In this document: positions 38,297-41,276 of the stretch, one piece after another
How positions within the stretch are numbered: the stretch's first letter is position 1
Layout of the letters: every line of letters starts with the position of its first letter
Source of the DNA: JBAYFX01 sp041666965
GTDB taxonomy: Bacteria; Patescibacteriota; Microgenomatia; UBA12405
Direction of reading: 5' to 3'
Assembly (NCBI GenBank): GCA_041666965.1
Contig: JBAYFX010000008.1
Location: 1-41,276, forward strand
Length of the DNA stretch: 41,276 nt
Translations under genes and position numbers: made by a program
Notes under the pieces: model-generated
Databases searched by the model: none
Told to the model about the DNA's origin: nothing
Seen by the model: the letters and a program-made list of their open reading frames with translations, nothing else

Positions 38297-39298
38297 ATGA
38301 ATTCTTCACCTAAAAAACGCATTTTAACCGGCGACCGGCCCACCGGCCCCCTCCATCTTGGTCATTATGTGGGTACTCTGGCCAATCGCGTCAAGCTTCA
38401 GGATCAGTATGACTGTTTTTTCATCATGGCCGATCTCCACACCTTTACTACGGCCATGACCAAGGACAAAACTTCAACCATAAATGACCGCGTTAGAGGT
38501 TTGGTTCTAGATTATCTTTCAGTTGGTATCGACCCTTCTCGCTCGGTTATTTACCAGCAATCCCGAGTTCCAGAGGTTACCTATTTGGCTTTAGTCTTTT
38601 CGAATTTGGTTACTGTGCCCAGAGCTCAGCGTGTCCCCACTCTCAAAGATGTCATGCACGACCTACACATCGAGCAACCCAGTCTTGGTCTTCTGAATTA
38701 TCCAATTTTACAAGCCGCCGATATTCTCATGGTCAAAGCCGATTTAGTGCCAGTTGGCAAAGATCAGGAGTCTCATGTTGAAGTTACCCGTGAGGTGGCT
38801 CGTGACTTTAACCGGATATTTGCTTCTGTTTTCCCCGAGCCTAAGGCTTTAATTGGCGATGTAGGCACGCTCGTTGGTACCGACGGGCAAGCCAAAATGA
38901 GCAAGTCTATTGGTAACTGTATTTATTTGTTTGATGATGAGGCGACAGTTAATCAAAAGGTTAAGAGCATGTACACTGACCCCACCCGCATCCGCCCTAC
39001 CGATCCCGGGCACGTTGTTGGTAACCCTGTTTTTATCTACCACGATGCGTTTAATGATAATAAAGACGAAGTTGCCGATCTCAAAGATCGCTATCTTAAA
39101 GGGGCAGTTGGGGATGTTGAAGTCAAAACCAAGTTAGCTGCCGCTCTTAACCGCTTTTTGGACCCAATCCGGGAGCGCCGGGCTCAGTTTGAGTCTAAAA
39201 CTGACCTAATCGAGCAAATAATTGACCAGGGGAGCAAGTCCGCCCGCTCTGAAGCCCAAAAAACTTTACAAGAGGTTCTTGCCGCCATGGGTTTATAA
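38297..39298 (+). CDS. trpS: Tryptophanyl-tRNA synthetase
   Basis: 333 aa, the usual length. The class I signatures are GDRPTGPLHLGHYVG (HIGH-type) and KMSKSIGN. The core has QQSRVPEVTYLALVFSNL and PILQAADILMV, with GKDQESHVEVTRE, all as in bacterial TrpRS. A TAAAAT is 18-24 nt upstream of ATG 38297, so a short leader (~10 nt) is possible. No T-box or trp leader is visible in the 19 bp before it. Confidence 0.95.
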   Translation: MNSSPKKRILTGDRPTGPLHLGHYVGTLANRVKLQDQYDCFFIMADLHTFTTAMTKDKTSTINDRVRGLVLDYLSVGIDPSRSVIYQQSRVPEVTYLALVFSNLVTVPRAQRVPTLKDVMHDLHIEQPSLGLLNYPILQAADILMVKADLVPVGKDQESHVEVTREVARDFNRIFASVFPEPKALIGDVGTLVGTDGQAKMSKSIGNCIYLFDDEATVNQKVKSMYTDPTRIRPTDPGHVVGNPVFIYHDAFNDNKDEVADLKDRYLKGAVGDVEVKTKLAAALNRFLDPIRERRAQFESKTDLIEQIIDQGSKSARSEAQKTLQEVLAAMGL

Positions 39299-39313
39299 AA
39301 CTGAGGCCAGTGA

Positions 39314-39319
39314 TATAAT
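39314..39319 (+). promoter_or_regulatory. -10 box TATAAT, 5 nt before ATG at 39325
   Basis: AGTGATATAATCTGAT then ATG; the AGTGATATAAT core matches the family B promoter at 10446. Confidence 0.65.
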
Positions 39320-39324
39320 CTGAT

Positions 39325-39942
39325 ATGGCAACACCACAAGAAGTTGTAAAATATGTTCAAAACCAAGCTACTCTTCCCGAGTGCTTCAATATTGCTACTT
39401 TGGTAGCAACCCGATGGGCTGCTACGATGGAAAAGACTCATCAGCCAACTGACCAAGCCTGGGAATCTGTAGCGTATTACCAAGACCAACTTTTTAAATT
39501 TACCTCCGAGAATCTTCAAGTTGCCTTCAATCTCGCTGTGGATCAGGTGCTTCTTCCACCCGGCTCCAATTCAGAAGACGAATATTATCGTCAGTGGGTT
39601 CGCAGTAACGGTTTAACAACGTTAGCTGATCATAGGTTAAAGGACAATTTAGTATCCTTTTTATTAACTAACGAGTCACAACCTCTCCAGGATTTTTTTG
39701 CCAGTACTTTAAATACTCCCGTTAAACCCAACATAACTTTTGAAGATCTTTACAACCCCGCTTATTACAATTTAATGATTTCTTTAAGGCTACTCGATAA
39801 TCTTAAGGCTCACTCGTCAGTTAATGTTGATCAATTAATTCATAAAGCCCAGGACTTACTTCTCAGTCGCTCAACTCAACATCTGGCTCAACAACTTTCC
39901 CAAATTTCTGGACTAAGCGATCTTTTTGGTGAATATTGTTAA
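39325..39942 (+). CDS. Unknown helical protein (205 aa)
   Basis: Not recognised. Predicted almost all-alpha and soluble: WESVAYYQDQLFKFTSE, NLQVAFNLAVDQVLL, YNLMISLRLLDNLK. No cofactor motif. Its promoter resembles those of the accessory family genes (AGTGATATAAT), which hints at shared expression but not function. Downstream 39943-40080 holds a hydrophobic 31-codon frame with a weak TTG start (39936-40031) and the tRNA promoter. Confidence 0.5.
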   Translation: MATPQEVVKYVQNQATLPECFNIATLVATRWAATMEKTHQPTDQAWESVAYYQDQLFKFTSENLQVAFNLAVDQVLLPPGSNSEDEYYRQWVRSNGLTTLADHRLKDNLVSFLLTNESQPLQDFFASTLNTPVKPNITFEDLYNPAYYNLMISLRLLDNLKAHSSVNVDQLIHKAQDLLLSRSTQHLAQQLSQISGLSDLFGEYC

Positions 39943-40064
39943 TTCTTCACGACTCATCAAACCTAAGAAAGAAGATTATTGCCTCTTCCCTGGCCGTTAT
40001 TGGCGCCACCTTGCTCACCATTGCAAAATAGTTTTACAAACCTGCCTAAATCCCTCAATCTTGG

Positions 40065-40070
40065 TATAAT
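40065..40070 (+). promoter_or_regulatory. -10 box TATAAT of tRNA-Met
   Basis: Extended TTGGTATAAT, 10 nt before the mature tRNA 5' end. Confidence 0.55.
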
Positions 40071-40080
40071 TCCCACTATT

Positions 40081-40153
40081 GGCAGGGTAGCTCAATGGTT
40101 AGAGCGATCGTTTCATAAGCGATAGGTTGCGGGTCCGATTCCCGCCTCTGCTA
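40081..40153 (+). tRNA. tRNA-Met (anticodon CAU, elongator type)
   Basis: Acceptor GGCAGGG / CTCTGCT with discriminator A, D-stem GCTC/GAGC, anticodon stem ATCGT/GCGAT with loop TTCATAA. Position 11-24 is C-G, and the anticodon stem lacks the initiator GGG/CCC, so elongator. Because a tRNA-Ile with anticodon UAU follows, Met rather than lysidine-modified Ile2 is favoured. The T-loop reads TCCGATT: position 55, normally U, is C. CCA is not encoded. Confidence 0.85.
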
Positions 40154-40159
40154 CATAGA

Positions 40160-40230
40160 GTTTTGGGCATGTAGCCCCGCCTGCAAAAGCTGTCCGAAAA
40201 CTTTCGGACTGCGGGCAGGTCAGCTGGTTA
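40160..40230 (+). pseudogene. tRNA-Ile 5' fragment split by a palindromic element
   Basis: GTTTTGGGCATGTAGC (40160-40175) and TCAGCTGGTTA (40220-40230) together equal the first ~22 nt of the tRNA-Ile gene at 40513 and its upstream flank. Between them sits a 44-nt palindrome (40176-40219) with hairpin GTCCGAA / TTCGGAC and outer CCTGC / GCAGG arms. The remaining tRNA sequence is absent. Confidence 0.65.
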
Positions 40231-40242
40231 TTGATCGCGATT

Positions 40243-40482
40243 ATGTTCTACTATACTTATGTTTTGAAAAGCCAAAAGAATGGAGAAATGTATATTGGGT
40301 GGACGGTAAATCTTAAAGTTAGGTTATCAAAACACAACGAGGGGTTGGTCAAAGCAACCAAATCTTACATTCCATACAACTTAGTATATTTCGAAGCCTG
40401 TAAATCTAAAAGTAAAGCAATTTTAAGGGAAAAGACCTTAAAAACTGGCTTTGGTAGGAAATTCTTAGCTAAAAGAATTTGA
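40243..40482 (+). CDS. GIY-YIG endonuclease domain protein (79 aa)
   Basis: A single GIY-YIG nuclease domain: YYTYVLKSQKNGEMYIGWT (Tyr pair), VRLSKHNEG (Arg), and AILREKTLKTG (Glu). Similar in size to YhbQ/UPF0213 proteins, whose cellular role is unclear. Start ATG 40243; a TTG 12 nt upstream is less likely. The gene is G/A-rich on +, unlike neighbours, and sits between a tRNA-Ile fragment and the intact tRNA-Ile, implying it arrived by insertion or duplication at this tRNA. Confidence 0.85.
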   Translation: MFYYTYVLKSQKNGEMYIGWTVNLKVRLSKHNEGLVKATKSYIPYNLVYFEACKSKSKAILREKTLKTGFGRKFLAKRI

Positions 40483-40512
40483 GCCTGTTTATTGGTATAA
40501 TCAACCTGTTTT

Positions 40513-40586
40513 GGGCATGTAGCTCAGCTGGTTAGAGCACCGATCTTATAAGTCGGGGGTCCATGGTTCGAATCCATGCATGCCTA
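40513..40586 (+). tRNA. tRNA-Ile (anticodon UAU)
   Basis: Acceptor GGGCATG / CATGCCT, discriminator A, D-stem GCTC/GAGC, anticodon stem CCGAT/GTCGG, loop CTTATAA giving UAU, canonical T-loop TTCGAAT. It reads AUA directly, whereas most bacteria use a CAU tRNA modified by TilS. No CCA encoded. Confidence 0.9.
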
Positions 40587-40630
40587 CTTTTGTTATTCTG
40601 GTACTGAGCTGGTCGTTGGAGAAAAATCTT

Positions 40631-41137
40631 TTAGCTAAATCTTTTCACTAGATAAGTACATTCTTCTCTAATTTCTTCAGTTTTCCCATCCTTTTCAAAT
40701 TTAGTCCAACTAATCCCAAAATCACCCTTTCCCCAGTCCTTGTAACCCAGCTTCTCATACAATCTAATTGCTCCTTTATTTTCCAAGCTAACACATAACC
40801 CTGACGCCCCATACCCCCTTTCTTTAATTAATTTTTCAGCCTCTGCTATTAACTTTGTCCCAATTCCTTGTGATCTTTTTTCTTCTTTAACCCCAATTGC
40901 GTCTAAATTAGGGCAATTCTTTATCCATTTCTGAATTTGTTTATATCTTGACCCACTCCATTCTATTTCTATATGTCCAACAGGGGAGTTCCCCTCCCAT
41001 CCATTCAGCCAGGTGGTTTCACCTTTATTTTGTCTTTCTAATCTCTGTTCGTGATAGTTTTCCGGTCCCCACAAATGTAATTCTTTGTTTAAGATCACAA
41101 TGTCCTCAGGTGTGGCAGGTCGAAAAGTTAAAAACAT
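40631..41137 (-). CDS. GNAT family N-acetyltransferase
   Basis: 168 aa. The acetyl-CoA loop is clear: VKEEKRSQGIGTKLIAEAEK (RSQGIGT, ~89-95), then GLCVSLENKGAIRLYEKLGY, the standard GNAT ending. The substrate is unknown. TATAAT lies 8 nt before ATG 41137. It is the third GNAT of the window and resembles the 1777 protein in motif form but not in the N-terminal half. Confidence 0.87.
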   Translation of the reverse strand: MFLTFRPATPEDIVILNKELHLWGPENYHEQRLERQNKGETTWLNGWEGNSPVGHIEIEWSGSRYKQIQKWIKNCPNLDAIGVKEEKRSQGIGTKLIAEAEKLIKERGYGASGLCVSLENKGAIRLYEKLGYKDWGKGDFGISWTKFEKDGKTEEIREECTYLVKRFS

Positions 41138-41157
41138 CTACATGTATTATAGACAAC

Positions 41158-41187
41158 AAAAAAGCCCAGATTGCTCTGGACCTTTTT
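41158..41187 (-). terminator. Intrinsic terminator after tRNA-fMet
   Basis: - strand stem GGTCCAGA / TCTGGGC with loop GCAA region, followed by six T, two nt after the encoded CCA. Confidence 0.7.
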
Positions 41188-41189
41188 GT

Positions 41190-41262
41190 TGGTTGCGGGG
41201 CCAGGGGTTGAACCTGGTCTGTGAGATTATGAGCCTCACGTGCAGCCGTACACTACCCCGCA
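41190..41262 (-). tRNA. Initiator-like tRNA-Met (anticodon CAU)
   Basis: Acceptor TGCGGGG / CCCCGCA with A73 and an encoded CCA; this stem matches bacterial initiator tRNA except that position 1 is U (U1-A72 weak pair rather than C1xA72). Anticodon stem TGAGG/TCTCA gives A29-U41, G30-C40, G31-U39: a degraded version of the GGG/CCC hallmark. D-stem position 11-24 is U-A, not the purine-pyrimidine of initiators. Loop CTCATAA; T-loop TTCAACC. D-loop is only six nt. Initiator is favoured, elongator not excluded. It is the only one of the three tRNAs with encoded CCA. Confidence 0.75.
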
Positions 41263-41276
41263 TGCTTTGTGACTAA

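Noticed and set aside
39936..40031. 31-codon hydrophobic frame after the 205-aa unknown protein
   Set aside because: Only a TTG start overlapping the previous stop and no -10 at the expected position; too weak to call as a gene.
40081..40153. tRNA-Ile2 (lysidine) identity for the first CAU tRNA
   Set aside because: A UAU tRNA-Ile is encoded 360 bp away, which makes an Ile2 tRNA unnecessary; Met is the simpler call.

Overview
The window looks like a chromosomal segment of a Patescibacteria (CPR) bacterium, most likely Microgenomates-like. This is inferred from gene content and architecture, not from a database match. Supporting signs are compact genes with 0-30 bp gaps, almost no Shine-Dalgarno (SD) sequences, many short lineage-specific proteins, an archaeal-length triosephosphate isomerase, a short ValRS, and the mix SpoIID/VanW/LemA/TPM/ComF/SmpB/tmRNA. 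The + strand is strongly pyrimidine-rich almost everywhere: + genes read C/T-rich and - genes read G/A-rich, so strand skew marks outliers. A recurring start signal is a -10 hexamer (TATAAT-like) ending exactly 5-6 nt before ATG/GTG, which implies leaderless mRNAs. I used it to choose many starts.

Layout. 1-2250: start of a divergent gene, then a coiled-coil SpoIID protein coupled to a GNAT acetyltransferase. 2276-6007: four - strand paralogs of an unknown ~190-aa family (family A) plus a 33-codon remnant, interleaved with a GNAT and a nucleotidyltransferase-fold gene. 6063-9872: pyroglutamyl-peptidase-like protein, a bacterial PH membrane protein, a tiny membrane protein, a phosphatase-like/beta-propeller membrane protein, and smpB. 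9883-16622: an accessory block on the - strand holding five small four-cysteine proteins (family B) with one fragment, two more family A copies, an MFS transporter behind a structured leader RNA, and, on +, a LAGLIDADG-like protein and a secreted SNase-like nuclease. 16743-17175: tmRNA (ssrA), partner of SmpB.

17298-25947: a membrane protein divergent from a ComF phosphoribosyltransferase, an SPFH protein, tpiA coupled to an anchored sugar-type solute-binding protein, a ZIP transporter, an RNase H, and a VanW protein. 25949-29880: a - strand run with an HD hydrolase, DUF6498- and DUF4153-like membrane proteins, and tsaD. 29964-36524: anchored Ser/Pro/Thr-rich protein, yjjX-like NTPase, LemA plus TPM pair, a TsaC-TsaE fusion on -, valS, and a TPR protein. 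36565-39942: bL25 (Ctc type), trpS, and two unknown proteins. 40081-41262: three AUN-box tRNAs (elongator Met, Ile-UAU, initiator-like Met) with a GIY-YIG gene flanked by a tRNA-Ile fragment, and a GNAT.

The best candidates for something undescribed are the family A and family B paralog sets with shared promoter boxes, the structured leader plus terminator before the MFS gene, the tmRNA with a long tag ending in AVAYC, and a palindromic repeat that has entered tsaD and tsaE in frame.
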